The notes under the pieces are model-generated. The model was not told where the DNA came from. It did not search any database and saw only the letters and a program-made list of their open reading frames with translations. DNA of 64,000 nucleotides from Agromyces cavernae (GTDB taxonomy: Bacteria > Actinomycetota > Actinomycetes > Actinomycetales > Microbacteriaceae): NCBI RefSeq assembly GCF_021044935.1, contig NZ_JAJNMP010000002.1:496001-560000 (forward strand), given 5' to 3'. Both the position numbers and the translations under genes were made by a program. Below, piece after piece: positions 37,497 to 46,558 of this stretch. Each line of letters begins with the position of its first letter. The first letter of the stretch is position 1.

Positions 37497-38060
37497 TCAG
37501 CCCCAGCCGTACCGAGCGGCGAGGGCGTCGGCGACAAGCGAATAGCGCCGCGAATCGAGGGATGACGCTTCACGGCGCATCCCGCCGGCGCGGACCCGGA
37601 ACACCCGATCGATGCGCGCCCAGCTCGGGCGGCCCTCGCGGTCCCACGCGCCGTCGCCGAGGGAGACGAAGTCGCGATCGCCGTCGTGGGCCTTGCTCGT
37701 GAGCTGCACCGCGAGGAAGTCGCCTGCGTTCGACGCCGCGACGATGACGACGGGGCGGTCCTTGCCGCGCCCGTCGCGTTCTTCGTATGGCACCCAGGTC
37801 CACACGATCTCGCCCGGGTCGGGCTCCCCGTCGCGCTCGGGCGTGTAGGCGAGACGAACCTTGCGCAGGCGTTGCGGGTCGACCTCGACCGTTGCGTCGT
37901 CACCGACCTGCCCCGGAGACACCTCGACCTTCCCCGGCGTCACCCGCGCGGTGGCCGCGCGGCGCGGTGTCGCGACATCCGCTCGTTGCTTCGAACCGCT
38001 CGCGAACAGGGGCCGCAGCACACGACCGAGGGCGGTGAGGAAGCGGCTGGTGTCTGTCAC
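37497..38060 (-). CDS. PemK/MazF-like protein with N-terminal extension
   Basis: A 187-residue protein starting at GTG 38060. The C-terminal 120 residues look like the PemK/MazF SH3-like barrel: PDPGEIVWTWVPYEERDG-type strand, KDRPVVIVAAS, and AVQLTSKAHDGD. An N-terminal extension of about 65 residues is unusual for a MazF toxin. No antitoxin gene is adjacent, so ribonuclease toxicity should not be assumed. Similar solitary proteins are frequent in Microbacteriaceae. A hairpin separates it from amt. Confidence 0.75.
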   Translation of the reverse strand: MTDTSRFLTALGRVLRPLFASGSKQRADVATPRRAATARVTPGKVEVSPGQVGDDATVEVDPQRLRKVRLAYTPERDGEPDPGEIVWTWVPYEERDGRGKDRPVVIVAASNAGDFLAVQLTSKAHDGDRDFVSLGDGAWDREGRPSWARIDRVFRVRAGGMRREASSLDSRRYSLVADALAARYGWG

Positions 38061-38076
38061 ACCGGCACACTACCCC

Positions 38077-38092
38077 ACCGCCCTCAGGCGGT
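38077..38092 (-). terminator. Short hairpin terminator after amt
   Basis: ACCGCC, loop CTCA, GGCGGT, ten bases past the amt stop. Only six base pairs and no U-tract. Confidence 0.45.
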
Positions 38093-38101
38093 CAGGACCG
38101 C

Positions 38102-39364
38102 TCAGACGGTCTCGAGCTTGTAGCCCTCCTCGCCGTGCACGACGGTGTCGATGCCGGCGATCTCGTCCTCGTCCTTCACCCGGAAGCCGATCGTCTTCTG
38201 GATGGCGAAGCCGATGACATAGGCGAGCACGAACGAGTACGCGAGCACGGCGAGCGCGGCGATCGCCTGCACCATCAGCTGCGTGAGGTTGCCGCTGTAG
38301 ATGAGGCCGGTGCCGTTGGCGAAGATGCCGAGGTAGAGCGTGCCGATGAGGCCGCCGACGAGGTGGATCCCCACCACGTCGAGCGAGTCGTCGAAGCCCC
38401 ACTTGAATTTCAGGTCGATCGCGAGGGCGCAGACCGCACCGGCGACGATGCCGAGCACGATGGCCCAGATCGGGGTGAGCGAGGCACACGCCGGCGTGAT
38501 CGCGACGAGGCCGGCGACTGCGCCCGAGGCGGCTCCGACGGAGGTCGGCTTGCCGTCGCGGATCTTCTCGACGACGAGCCAGGCCAGGAGTGCTGCAGCC
38601 GGCGCAGCGATCGTGTTCACGAACGCGAGTGCCGCGGTTCCGTCGGCGGCGAGCTCGGAGCCCGCGTTGAAGCCGAACCAGCCGAACCACAGGAGGCCGG
38701 CGCCGAGGAGCACGAACGGTGGGTTGTGCGGGACATGGGCGCCCTTCGAGAAGCCGACGCGCTTGCCGAGCACGAGCGCGAGGGCGAGGGCGGCCGCACC
38801 GGCGTTGATGTGCACCGCGGTGCCTCCGGCGAAGTCGATGGCACCGACGCCGAACCACTCCTGCATGCCGTACGTGATCCAGCCGCCGTAGGCGAAGCTG
38901 CCGTCCTCGGCGAGACCGAAGTTGAAGACCCAGCTCGCGACCGGGAAGTAGACGATGGTCGCCCACAGTGCAGCGAACACCATCCACGCGCCGAACTTCG
39001 CCCGGTCGGCGATCGCACCCGAGACGAGCGCCACCGTGAGGATCGCGAACGTCGCCTGGAACGCCACGAAGGCGAGCGGCGGGTACGCGGCGCCCTCGGG
39101 GACCTCGAGCAGGCTGGTCAGGCCGATCGCCGACCAGTCGATGGACCACGGCGCGCTCAGGCCCTCGGCGGAGGGGAACGCGATGGCGTAGCCGTAGAGC
39201 ACCCACAGGACGCCGATGAGACCCAGAGCACCGAAGCTCAGCATCATCATGCTGATCACGCTCTTGGCCTTGACGAGACCGCCGTAGAAGAATGCGAGTC
39301 CGGGCGTCATCAACAGCACGAGGGCTGCCGCTATCAGCAAGAACGCGGTGTTGCCTTGATCCAT
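38102..39364 (-). CDS. amt: Ammonium transporter Amt
   Basis: A 420-residue membrane protein with about 11 helices. Signatures: TPGLAFFYGGLVKAKSVISMMM at the N terminus, DFAGGTAVHINAGAAALALA (the twin-His pore region), and the second His region VVGIHLVGGLIGTLYLG. The C-terminal cytoplasmic tail ends GYKLETV. Unlike many genomes, no glnK or glnD follows; the next gene is the PemK/MazF-like gene. Regulation by nitrogen status is suggested by the box at 39428-39465. Confidence 0.96.
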   Translation of the reverse strand: MDQGNTAFLLIAAALVLLMTPGLAFFYGGLVKAKSVISMMMLSFGALGLIGVLWVLYGYAIAFPSAEGLSAPWSIDWSAIGLTSLLEVPEGAAYPPLAFVAFQATFAILTVALVSGAIADRAKFGAWMVFAALWATIVYFPVASWVFNFGLAEDGSFAYGGWITYGMQEWFGVGAIDFAGGTAVHINAGAAALALALVLGKRVGFSKGAHVPHNPPFVLLGAGLLWFGWFGFNAGSELAADGTAALAFVNTIAAPAAALLAWLVVEKIRDGKPTSVGAASGAVAGLVAITPACASLTPIWAIVLGIVAGAVCALAIDLKFKWGFDDSLDVVGIHLVGGLIGTLYLGIFANGTGLIYSGNLTQLMVQAIAALAVLAYSFVLAYVIGFAIQKTIGFRVKDEDEIAGIDTVVHGEEGYKLETV

Positions 39365-39427
39365 CTCGAACCTCTCTCAGATGCAGGGGTTGGGGGAAAC
39401 CTGTGCCGCCCAGTCTCATGACGGGAC

Positions 39428-39465
39428 GTTTCGAGAGGGATCGCGTGATGTTTCGGGTTCGTTAC
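39428..39465 (-). promoter_or_regulatory. GlnR-type nitrogen-control box upstream of amt
   Basis: Minus strand: GTAAC-N6-GAAAC-N6-CGATC-N6-GAAAC. The known actinobacterial GlnR site is gTnAC-N6-GAAAC in tandem. Three of four half-sites fit and all spacings are exactly six; the third half-site is degenerate. It lies 64-101 bases before the amt ATG, a position suited for activation. Confidence 0.65.
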
Positions 39466-39584
39466 GGCCTGGGCCGCTGAGGTAAACAGCAGGTTTCGTC
39501 GGGCCGGGCAGCCGCCGTGAGTCCGGCGCGGTTCTCCCGCGTCTCGCGTACTCGTCGGCGAAGGGGCGGATGCCGCGACGCGGC

Positions 39585-40640
39585 TCAGTCGTGCGGCGGG
39601 AGCTCACCCGTGGTGAGGGCGATCATGCGAGACATCGCACGAAGGTACTTCTTGCGGTAGCCGCCGTTCATCATGTCGCCGCCGAAGACCTCGTCGAGCG
39701 GGAGCCCGCTCGCGACGATCGGCACCTCCGCGTCGTAGACGCGGTCGATGAACGCCACGAGGCGCAGGGCGGCGTTCTGGTCGGTGAGCTCGTGCACGCC
39801 GTCGAGTGCGATGACCTCGATGCCGTCGACGAGCTTCACGTACTTCGAGGGGTGCACGGTCGCGAGATGCGCGACGAGGTCGTCGAACCCGTCGAGCGAT
39901 ACGGCGTGCCCGCGTGCAGCGAGCGCGTCGGCGGTGTGCGCAACGTCGTGGTCGGGGCCGAGGGACGCAGCGTGTCCCTCGGTGTCGCGGCGGCGGTAGT
40001 CGAGTCCGTCGATGCGCAGCGTCTCGAAGTTCGACGACAGCGCGTGGATCTCCCGGAGGAAGTCGGCGGCGGCGAAGCGACCCTCGCCGAGCGCGTTCGG
40101 GGGCGTGTTCGACGTCGCGGCCACCCGCGTGCCGCCGGCCATCAGTTCGCCGAGGAAGCGGGTCATCAGCATCGTGTCGCCCGGGTCGTCGAGTTCGAAC
40201 TCGTCGATGCAGATGAGCCGCGCGCCCTTGAGGAGCTGCACGGCCGGCGCGTACCCGAGTGCGCCGACGAGCGCGGTGTACTCGATGAACGTTCCGAAGT
40301 ATTTCGGCCCGTGGGCGACGTGCCAGAGCGCGGCGAGCAGGTGCGTCTTCCCGACGCCGAACCCGCCGTCGAGGTAGACACCGGGCAGCTCGATGCGCGC
40401 CGGGCGCTTGCGCGAGAAGAACCCGCCGGGCCGCTGCGCGGCACGCCACGCCCCGGCGAACTCGTTGAGCCGGTCGAGGGCCGCCTGCTGCGAGGGGAAG
40501 TCGGGGTCGGGGCGGTACGACTCGAACGATGCGTGCTCGAACTGCGGTGGCGGCGTGAGCTCCGATGCGATCTCGGCGCCGGAGATCGTGGGATTGCGAT
40601 CGACGAGGCGGACGAGGGTCTTGCTCGGTGCCGAGGTCAT
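39585..40640 (-). CDS. zapE: AFG1/ZapE-family ATPase
   Basis: A 351-residue P-loop ATPase with Walker A GGFGVGKTH, Walker B CIDEFELDD, sensor AATSNTPP and the family motif HALSSNFETLRIDGLDYR. ZapE links to FtsZ-ring control in E. coli and AFG1 to protein quality control in mitochondria; the role in actinobacteria is not settled. The start is taken as ATG 40640 (MTSAPSK); an ATG eight codons earlier is possible. It is divergent from the sulfurtransferase gene. Confidence 0.9.
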   Translation of the reverse strand: MTSAPSKTLVRLVDRNPTISGAEIASELTPPPQFEHASFESYRPDPDFPSQQAALDRLNEFAGAWRAAQRPGGFFSRKRPARIELPGVYLDGGFGVGKTHLLAALWHVAHGPKYFGTFIEYTALVGALGYAPAVQLLKGARLICIDEFELDDPGDTMLMTRFLGELMAGGTRVAATSNTPPNALGEGRFAAADFLREIHALSSNFETLRIDGLDYRRRDTEGHAASLGPDHDVAHTADALAARGHAVSLDGFDDLVAHLATVHPSKYVKLVDGIEVIALDGVHELTDQNAALRLVAFIDRVYDAEVPIVASGLPLDEVFGGDMMNGGYRKKYLRAMSRMIALTTGELPPHD

Positions 40641-40782
40641 GCTGGTGGAGCTCCCGTATTGCATCGGATGACGGGCCTGGTGACTTCGCCCCGCGCGCCG
40701 CGTAGATTCGTGGTGGACAGGTCATCAGCCTAGTCCGCTCCCCCACTCGTCCCCGCCCGACCGGGCGATCCAGGAGGCAGTC

Positions 40783-41682
40783 ATGTCCGCCGAGTTCGAC
40801 GCAGCCCCGAAGCTCGCCGAGTACGCCCACCCCGAGCGGCTCGTCACGACCGATTGGCTCGCCGCGCACCTCGGCGAACCCGGCCTCGTCGTCGTCGAAT
40901 CCGACGAAGACGTGCTGCTCTACGAGACCGGGCACATCCCGGGCGCGGTCAAGATCGACTGGCACACCGAGCTCAACGACCCGGTCGTGCGCGACTACGT
41001 GAACGCCGAGCAATTCGCCGCCCTCCTCGGCTCGAAGGGCATCTCCCGCGATTCGACGGTCGTCATCTACGGCGACAAGAACAACTGGTGGGCCGCATAC
41101 GCACTCTGGGTATTCACACTTTTCGGCCACGAAGACGTGCGCCTGCTCGACGGCGGCCGCGACCTCTGGATCGCCGAGGGCCGCGAGCTCACCACCGCAG
41201 CCCCAGACGTGACGCCCGTCGAGTACCCCGTCGTCGAACGAGACGACCGTGCCGTGCGCGCATTCAAGGACGACGTGCTCGTGCACCTCGGCAACCCGCT
41301 CATCGACGTCCGCTCCCCCGAGGAGTACACCGGAGAGCGCACGACCGCCCCGGCCTACCCCGAGGAGGGCGCGCTCCGTGCGGGCCACATCCCCACCGCG
41401 GCATCCGTACCCTGGGCCCGTGCCGCCGCCGCCGACGGCACGTTCAAATCCCGCGACGAACTCGACGCGATCTATCGCGGCGAGGTGGGGCTCGAAGACG
41501 GCGACGACGTCATCGCCTACTGCCGCATCGGCGAGCGTTCGAGCCACACCTGGTTCGTGCTCACCCACCTGCTCGGCTTCGAGAAGGTACGCAACTACGA
41601 CGGCTCATGGACCGAATGGGGCAGCGCCGTGCGCGTGCCGATCGTGACCGGGGCCGAGCGCGGCGAGGTACCCGCACGCTGA
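40783..41682 (+). CDS. sseA: Sulfurtransferase with two rhodanese domains (SseA/CysA2-like)
   Basis: A 299-residue thiosulfate-type sulfurtransferase. The N-terminal rhodanese domain (about 20-150) is inactive-looking; the C-terminal domain (about 165-290) holds the active loop YCRIGERSS with the catalytic Cys. [11 protein letters not shown] and [11 protein letters not shown] are the conserved rhodanese entries. It lies next to sufE, and the two may pass persulfide sulfur. Strong Shine-Dalgarno (CAGGAGGCAG). Confidence 0.93.
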   Translation: MSAEFDAAPKLAEYAHPERLVTTDWLAAHLGEPGLVVVESDEDVLLYETGHIPGAVKIDWHTELNDPVVRDYVNAEQFAALLGSKGISRDSTVVIYGDKNNWWAAYALWVFTLFGHEDVRLLDGGRDLWIAEGRELTTAAPDVTPVEYPVVERDDRAVRAFKDDVLVHLGNPLIDVRSPEEYTGERTTAPAYPEEGALRAGHIPTAASVPWARAAAADGTFKSRDELDAIYRGEVGLEDGDDVIAYCRIGERSSHTWFVLTHLLGFEKVRNYDGSWTEWGSAVRVPIVTGAERGEVPAR

Positions 41683-41702
41683 CGCCGCCTCAGGGCGGCG
41701 TC
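41681..41702. terminator. Hairpin at the sulfurtransferase/sufE junction
   Basis: GACGCCGCC, loop TCAG, GGCGGCGTC: a perfect 9-bp stem overlapping the sulfurtransferase stop codon. No U-tract; it may reduce read-through or protect the 3' end. Confidence 0.5.
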
Positions 41703-41729
41703 GGCTCCGGCCATGGGAGAATGGGACGG

Positions 41730-42182
41730 ATGGACCCGACGACCCTTCCCGCGACCCTCGCCGAGACGCGCGACGACTTCCTCGCGCTCGAGGTGCCCGA
41801 CCGGCTCCAGTTGCTGCTCGAGTTCTCGAACGAGCTCCCCGAGCTGCCCGAACGGTACGCCGACCACCCCGATCTGTTCGAACGCGTCGTCGAATGCCAG
41901 TCGCCGGTGTTCATCTTCGTCGAGGTCGTCGACGGCATCGTGCACCTGTTCGCCACGGCGCCCGCAGAAGCCCCGACCACGCGTGGATTCGCCTCGATCC
42001 TGGTGCAGGGTCTCGACGGCCTCACCGTGCAGCAGGTCCTCGACATCCCGGCCGACTATCCTCAGTCGCTCGGGCTCGGCGCGGCGGTGTCGCCGCTCCG
42101 CGTCCGCGGCATGACCGGCATGCTCGCGCGCGCCAAGCGGCAGCTGCGCGAGCGCGTCGCCGCGCAGGTCGCCGGCGCGTAG
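41730..42182 (+). CDS. sufE: SufE-family Fe-S assembly / cysteine desulfuration protein
   Basis: A 150-residue protein with the SufE fold: RLQLLLEFSNELPELPE, then the persulfide-accepting Cys in RVVECQSPVFIF, and the C-terminal GLTVQQVLDIPADYPQSLGL. It accepts sulfur from a cysteine desulfurase (not in this window). The start is ATG 41730, which has better Shine-Dalgarno spacing than the ATG nine bases earlier. The neighbouring sulfurtransferase supports a sulfur-transfer role. Confidence 0.93.
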   Translation: MDPTTLPATLAETRDDFLALEVPDRLQLLLEFSNELPELPERYADHPDLFERVVECQSPVFIFVEVVDGIVHLFATAPAEAPTTRGFASILVQGLDGLTVQQVLDIPADYPQSLGLGAAVSPLRVRGMTGMLARAKRQLRERVAAQVAGA

Positions 42183-42188
42183 GCAGAC

Positions 42189-43409
42189 TCAGCCCACGAT
42201 CTCGGCCTCGTCGCCGAGCTGTTGGGTGCTCTCGGAACGTCGTTCCAGCCAACCCGTGATGAGCGCAGTCCAGCGCGCAGGATCGTGGTTCCAGAGTTTC
42301 GTGTGACGCGCGCCCTCGAACACCTCGAACTCGATGAGATCGGGTCGGGATGCCGCGAATCGGCGTGACCCGTCGATGGGCACGAACCCGTCGTCGACGC
42401 TGTGCATGAGCAGGATCGGCACGTCGAACTCGTCGGCTCGCACAACGGGATCGAGCTCCTCGAGGCTGATCGGAGCCGCCACGCCGGTGAGCCCGCCGCT
42501 GAACGGGCCGCCGAGCAGTTGCGACACGCTGTCGCCGATCGCGCGGGGCAGGCCCAGCGCGCTGCCCTGGAAGCGCAGGATGTCGACCCAGTCGATCGCC
42601 GGCGAGTCGAGCACGACGCCGACGAGCCGCTCGCGGGCCTTCGCGGACCGCAGCACGGCCTGAAGCACGGTGGCGCCGCCCATCGACCAGCCCATCAGCA
42701 CGATCTCCCGGGCGCCCCGCTCCTCGGCGAAGCGCACCGCGTCGACTGCGTCGGCCCACTCGGTGCCGCCGAGGCCGTACTTGCGGTCGGTGCTCTCGGG
42801 CGCCTCGCCGTCGTTGCGGTACGAGATGAGCAGTGTGCTCCAACCTGCCTCGTGTGCCGGTTTCACGGCGCGCAGTCCCTCGGTGCGCTTCCCTCCCCGA
42901 CCGTGCACCTGGATCACCCAGCGGCGTTCGTCTGCGGAGGGAACGAACCAGGCGGGCGCGGGCCCGAGCGTCGTATCGACGATCACGTTCTCGTACGGGA
43001 GGTCGAGCTCCCACGGCCCGAGGTGGAACGCGCTGTCGATGCGGCCCCGAGACGCGCGCTCGAGCCGCCCGAAGTCGATCGACTCGATGCGCCGGCGCAC
43101 CGCGCCATCGTCGCTGACGACGACATCGCCGAACCGAGCGTGCCCCGAGTCGCGGTCGAACCAGAACCCGTAACGTCCGCGCATGCGCGCCTCGTCGGAG
43201 TCTTCGAGCACGATCTCGCCGGCTTGCCGGTCGACCTGGAGGATTCTGACGTCCTCCTCGCGCCGCGCGGGCGGCGTCACGACCCGGCGGGCCATCACCA
43301 CGGTGAGCACCGCGGCTGCCGTGGCCGCGGCGGCGACGCCGGCTGCCAGGAGCGCGGCGGCGGCGGTCGCGACTCCGATCACTCCGACCTTGCGGTCGCG
43401 TCGAACCAT
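42189..43409 (-). CDS. Membrane-anchored alpha/beta hydrolase
   Basis: A 406-residue protein. A basic start (VRRDRK) and one N-terminal membrane helix (about residues 9-36, alanine-rich) are followed by an uncharacterised region (about 40-150) and an alpha/beta-hydrolase domain with nucleophile Ser in GWSMGGA, Asp in HSVDDGFVPI and His in ARHTKLWNH. The oxyanion loop is IQVHGRGGK. The substrate is unknown; lipase/esterase-like activity is likely. It is convergent with sufE (6-base gap) and divergent from the DUF3000 gene. Confidence 0.88.
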   Translation of the reverse strand: MVRRDRKVGVIGVATAAAALLAAGVAAAATAAAVLTVVMARRVVTPPARREEDVRILQVDRQAGEIVLEDSDEARMRGRYGFWFDRDSGHARFGDVVVSDDGAVRRRIESIDFGRLERASRGRIDSAFHLGPWELDLPYENVIVDTTLGPAPAWFVPSADERRWVIQVHGRGGKRTEGLRAVKPAHEAGWSTLLISYRNDGEAPESTDRKYGLGGTEWADAVDAVRFAEERGAREIVLMGWSMGGATVLQAVLRSAKARERLVGVVLDSPAIDWVDILRFQGSALGLPRAIGDSVSQLLGGPFSGGLTGVAAPISLEELDPVVRADEFDVPILLMHSVDDGFVPIDGSRRFAASRPDLIEFEVFEGARHTKLWNHDPARWTALITGWLERRSESTQQLGDEAEIVG

Positions 43410-43496
43410 GCGATCCCCCTCCCGACGTGGGCTCAGGTGCACCGGGGCGCGGCGTGCCGCCCACGTGCGTTCCGATCGAGACTCTAGTCTGCAGAC

Positions 43497-44087
43497 GTGC
43501 CCGACGATGCGATCCAGACGCCGGCCGAGTTCGAGGCCGCACTCGCCTCGCTGCGCGCCGCGACGCCCCGCAAGGAGCTGGCGATCTCCGAGATCACCGC
43601 CCCCGCATCGCTCGCTCCCTTCGCGGTCGCCCTGTCGGCGGATGTCGCACCCTCGAGGCATGGCGACGACTCGGAGCTGGGCACCGGCCGCTTCATCCTG
43701 CTGTACGACCCGACCGAGCCCGAGGCATGGGGTGGGCGTTTCCGCGTCGTGTGCTTCGCGCAGGCGCCGCTCGAGACCGACATCGGCCTCGACCCGTTCC
43801 TGGCGGATGTGGCGTGGTCATGGCTCATCGACGCGCTCGATGCGCGGGGAGCCCGCTACATCGCCGCCTCGGGCACCGCCACCAAGATCCTCTCGACCGG
43901 GTTCGGCGAGTTGGCGCATCAGGGAGACGGCGCCCAGATCGAATTGCGCGCCTCGTGGACGCCCCTCGACGCCGCGGTGGGTCCGCATGTGGAAGGCTGG
44001 GGTGAGTTGTTGTGCATGCTTGCAGGGCTCCCACCCCACTCGGAAGGGGTGACCGCACTGCCACGTCGGAGGTCGCACCGTGGATGA
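43497..44087 (+). CDS. DUF3000 family protein
   Basis: A 196-residue cytosolic protein starting at GTG 43497. FEAALASLRAATPRKELAISEI and PLETDIGLDPFLADVAWSWLIDAL are the DUF3000 hallmarks, as is the end WVEMLCGLAG-like motif (here WGELLCMLAGLPP). Actinobacteria-specific, function unknown. It overlaps the RNase D gene by eight bases; the pair is conserved across the phylum, so a linked role in RNA metabolism is possible. Confidence 0.9.
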   Translation: MPDDAIQTPAEFEAALASLRAATPRKELAISEITAPASLAPFAVALSADVAPSRHGDDSELGTGRFILLYDPTEPEAWGGRFRVVCFAQAPLETDIGLDPFLADVAWSWLIDALDARGARYIAASGTATKILSTGFGELAHQGDGAQIELRASWTPLDAAVGPHVEGWGELLCMLAGLPPHSEGVTALPRRRSHRG

Positions 44088-45276
44088 GTTCCGGGTGATC
44101 GAGACGCCCGCCGAGTTCGACGACGCCGTTCAGCGTCTCCTCGACGGCGACGGTCCCGTCGCGGTCGACGCGGAACGGGCGAGCGGGTTCCGATACTCGC
44201 AACGCGCCTACCTCATCCAGATGTACCGACGCGGTGCGGGCACCTTCCTGTTCGATCCGCCGCAGATCCCCGATTTCTCCGCGCTCGAGTCGGCCATCCG
44301 CACCGATGAGTGGGTGCTGCACGCGGCGAGCCAGGACCTCGCCTGCCTGCGCGAGGTCGGGCTCGACCCCGACCGCATCTTCGACACCGAACTGGCTGCG
44401 CGACTGCTCGGGATGCCGCGGGTCGGCCTCGCTTCGGTCGTCGAGGAGTTGCTCGACATCAAGCTCGCCAAGGAGCACTCGGCGGCGGACTGGTCGACGC
44501 GGCCCCTGCCGCAGTCATGGCTCAAGTACGCGGCGCTCGACGTGGAGCTGCTCGTCGATGTGCGCGACCGGCTGGCCGAGCGGCTCGACGAGGCGGGCAA
44601 GGCCGACCTGGCGGCACAGGAGTTCGACGCCGTGCTGCACCGTGCCGCGAAGCCCCCCGCCGCCGAACCGTGGCGACGGCTCTCAGGCATCCACGCCATG
44701 CGGAGCCCTCGCAATCTCGCCGTGGCCCGTGAACTGTGGCTGTCGCGCGACGCGCTCGCGGTCGAGCTCGACAGTGCACCCGGACGACTCGTCCCCGACG
44801 CCTCGATCCTCGCCGTGGCGCGCACCCTCCCATCGACGCGGCGCGCGCTCGCCGACATGCGCGACTTCACGGGGCGCGCCAGCCGCACCGAGATCGACCG
44901 GTGGTGGACTGCGATCGAACACGGGCTCACCACCACCGAGCTGCCCGCCGTGAGGGTGCCGAGCGACTCGCCGCCACCGCCGCGCGCATGGGCATCGCGC
45001 AACCCCGAGGCCGACGCCCGCCTGCGCGTCGCGAAGGGGGCCGTGGCCGAGGTGGCCGAGTCGTTCGGCATGCCCGTCGAGAACCTGCTCACCCCCGACT
45101 TCCTGCGTCGCGTGGCCTGGACGCCGCCCCCGCATCCCGACGCCGCATCGATCGGGGCGGCGCTCGCCGAGCTCGGCGCACGCGCCTGGCAGGTTGAGGC
45201 AACCTCACAGACAATCGCCGATGCCTTTGTCGAGGCATCACAATCCCTGCGGGACGCCACCTCGACCGATTCGTAG
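44080..45276 (+). CDS. rnd: Ribonuclease D-like 3'-5' exonuclease with HRDC domain
   Basis: A 398-residue enzyme. The DEDDy exonuclease domain occupies about residues 1-190, with acids in VAVDAERASGFRYSQ, HAASQDLACL and the Tyr/Asp motif KYAALDVELLVDV. An HRDC domain follows (about 215-290), then a C-terminal helical region. In other bacteria RNase D trims tRNA 3' ends; here the family is the actinobacterial form. It starts at GTG 44080 in an eight-base overlap with the DUF3000 gene. Confidence 0.93.
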   Translation: MDEFRVIETPAEFDDAVQRLLDGDGPVAVDAERASGFRYSQRAYLIQMYRRGAGTFLFDPPQIPDFSALESAIRTDEWVLHAASQDLACLREVGLDPDRIFDTELAARLLGMPRVGLASVVEELLDIKLAKEHSAADWSTRPLPQSWLKYAALDVELLVDVRDRLAERLDEAGKADLAAQEFDAVLHRAAKPPAAEPWRRLSGIHAMRSPRNLAVARELWLSRDALAVELDSAPGRLVPDASILAVARTLPSTRRALADMRDFTGRASRTEIDRWWTAIEHGLTTTELPAVRVPSDSPPPPRAWASRNPEADARLRVAKGAVAEVAESFGMPVENLLTPDFLRRVAWTPPPHPDAASIGAALAELGARAWQVEATSQTIADAFVEASQSLRDATSTDS

Positions 45277-45315
45277 GTTCCATCAACCGATTCCGTCGCG
45301 TTCACGACGGGTTCG

Positions 45316-45321
45316 TAGGAT
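45316..45321 (+). promoter_or_regulatory. Candidate -10 (TAGGAT) for fadA-fadB
   Basis: TAGGAT lies 31 bases before the GTG of the thiolase gene; the -35 region (TTCCGT) has a long 19-bp spacer. Weak. Confidence 0.35.
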
Positions 45322-45352
45322 CGGTGCATCCTGATCGAAAGTGAGCTGCAGC

Positions 45353-46558
45353 GTGGCTGATCAAGCTGAAGTCGTATTCGTCGACGGGGTCCGCACCCCG
45401 TTCGGCAAGGCCGGCGACAAGGGCATGTACTGGAACACCCGGGCCGACGATCTCGTCGTGAAGGCGATCGTCGGACTGCTCGAGCGCAATCCGAACGTGC
45501 CGAAGGACCGCATCGACGACGTCGCGATCGCGGCGACGACCCAGAGCGGCGACCAGGGCCTGACCATCGGCCGCACCGCCGCGATCCTCGCCGGTCTCCC
45601 GAAGACCGTGCCCGGATTCGCGATCGACCGCATGTGCGCCGGCGCGATGACCTCCGCCGCGATGATGGCCGGTTCCATCGGGTTCGGTATGTACGACCTC
45701 GCGATCGCCGGCGGCGTCGAGCACATGGGGCACCACCCCATGGGCTCGGGAGTCGACCCGAATCCTCGCTTCCTCAGCGAGCGGCTCGTCGGTGAGGACG
45801 CCCTCGTCATGGGTGCGACCGCCGAGCGCATCCACGACCGGTTCCCGCAGCTCACCAAGGAGCGCAGCGACCGCTACGCACTCGCGAGCCAGCAGAAGAC
45901 CGCAGCGGCGTACGAGGCGGGCAAGATCCAGCAGGACCTCGTCCCGGTCGCGATCCGCACCGAGGAGGGATGGGGCCTCGCCACGCGCGACGAGGTCATG
46001 CGCCCCGAGACCACGCTCGAGGGGCTCGCCGGTCTGAAGACCCCGTTCCGCCCGCACGGACGCATCACGGCCGGCAACGCCTCGGGGCTCAACGACGGCG
46101 CGACCGCCGCGATCCTCGCCTCGGGCACCATCGCGAAGGAGCTCGGACTCACCCCCAAGATGAAGCTCGTGAGCTACGCCTTCGCGGGCGTCGACCCCGA
46201 GATCATGGGCATCGGGCCGATCCCGGCCACCGAGAAGGCGCTTCGCAAGGCCGGTCTGACGATCGACGACATCGATCTGTTCGAGATGAACGAGGCGTTC
46301 GCCGTGCAGGTGCTCTCCTTCCTCGACCACTACGGAATCGCCGACGACGACCCCCGGGTCAACCCGTGGGGCGGCGCCATCGCCGTCGGCCACCCGCTGG
46401 CGTCGTCGGGCGTGCGCCTGATGAACCAGCTCGCGAGCCAGTTCACCGAGCGCCCCGACGTGCGCTACGGCATCACCAGCATGTGCGTCGGCCTCGGCCA
46501 GGGCGGCACCATGATCTGGGAGAACCCCAACTTCAACAAGAAGGCGAAGAAGGCGTGA
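45353..46558 (+). CDS. fadA: Acetyl-CoA C-acyltransferase (3-ketoacyl-CoA thiolase)
   Basis: A 401-residue thiolase with nucleophile Cys in DRMCAGAMTS, His in MNEAFAVQ and the general-base region VNPWGGAIAVGHPL, and the second Cys in CVGLGQG. It releases acetyl-CoA in fatty-acid oxidation. It starts at GTG 45353. It overlaps fadB by four bases (GTGA), so the two subunits of the trifunctional complex are cotranslated. Confidence 0.95.
   Translation: MADQAEVVFVDGVRTPFGKAGDKGMYWNTRADDLVVKAIVGLLERNPNVPKDRIDDVAIAATTQSGDQGLTIGRTAAILAGLPKTVPGFAIDRMCAGAMTSAAMMAGSIGFGMYDLAIAGGVEHMGHHPMGSGVDPNPRFLSERLVGEDALVMGATAERIHDRFPQLTKERSDRYALASQQKTAAAYEAGKIQQDLVPVAIRTEEGWGLATRDEVMRPETTLEGLAGLKTPFRPHGRITAGNASGLNDGATAAILASGTIAKELGLTPKMKLVSYAFAGVDPEIMGIGPIPATEKALRKAGLTIDDIDLFEMNEAFAVQVLSFLDHYGIADDDPRVNPWGGAIAVGHPLASSGVRLMNQLASQFTERPDVRYGITSMCVGLGQGGTMIWENPNFNKKAKKA

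Noticed and set aside
37497-38060. A toxin-antitoxin module at the PemK/MazF-like gene
   Set aside because: No antitoxin frame on either side; the adjacent genes are a VOC protein and amt.
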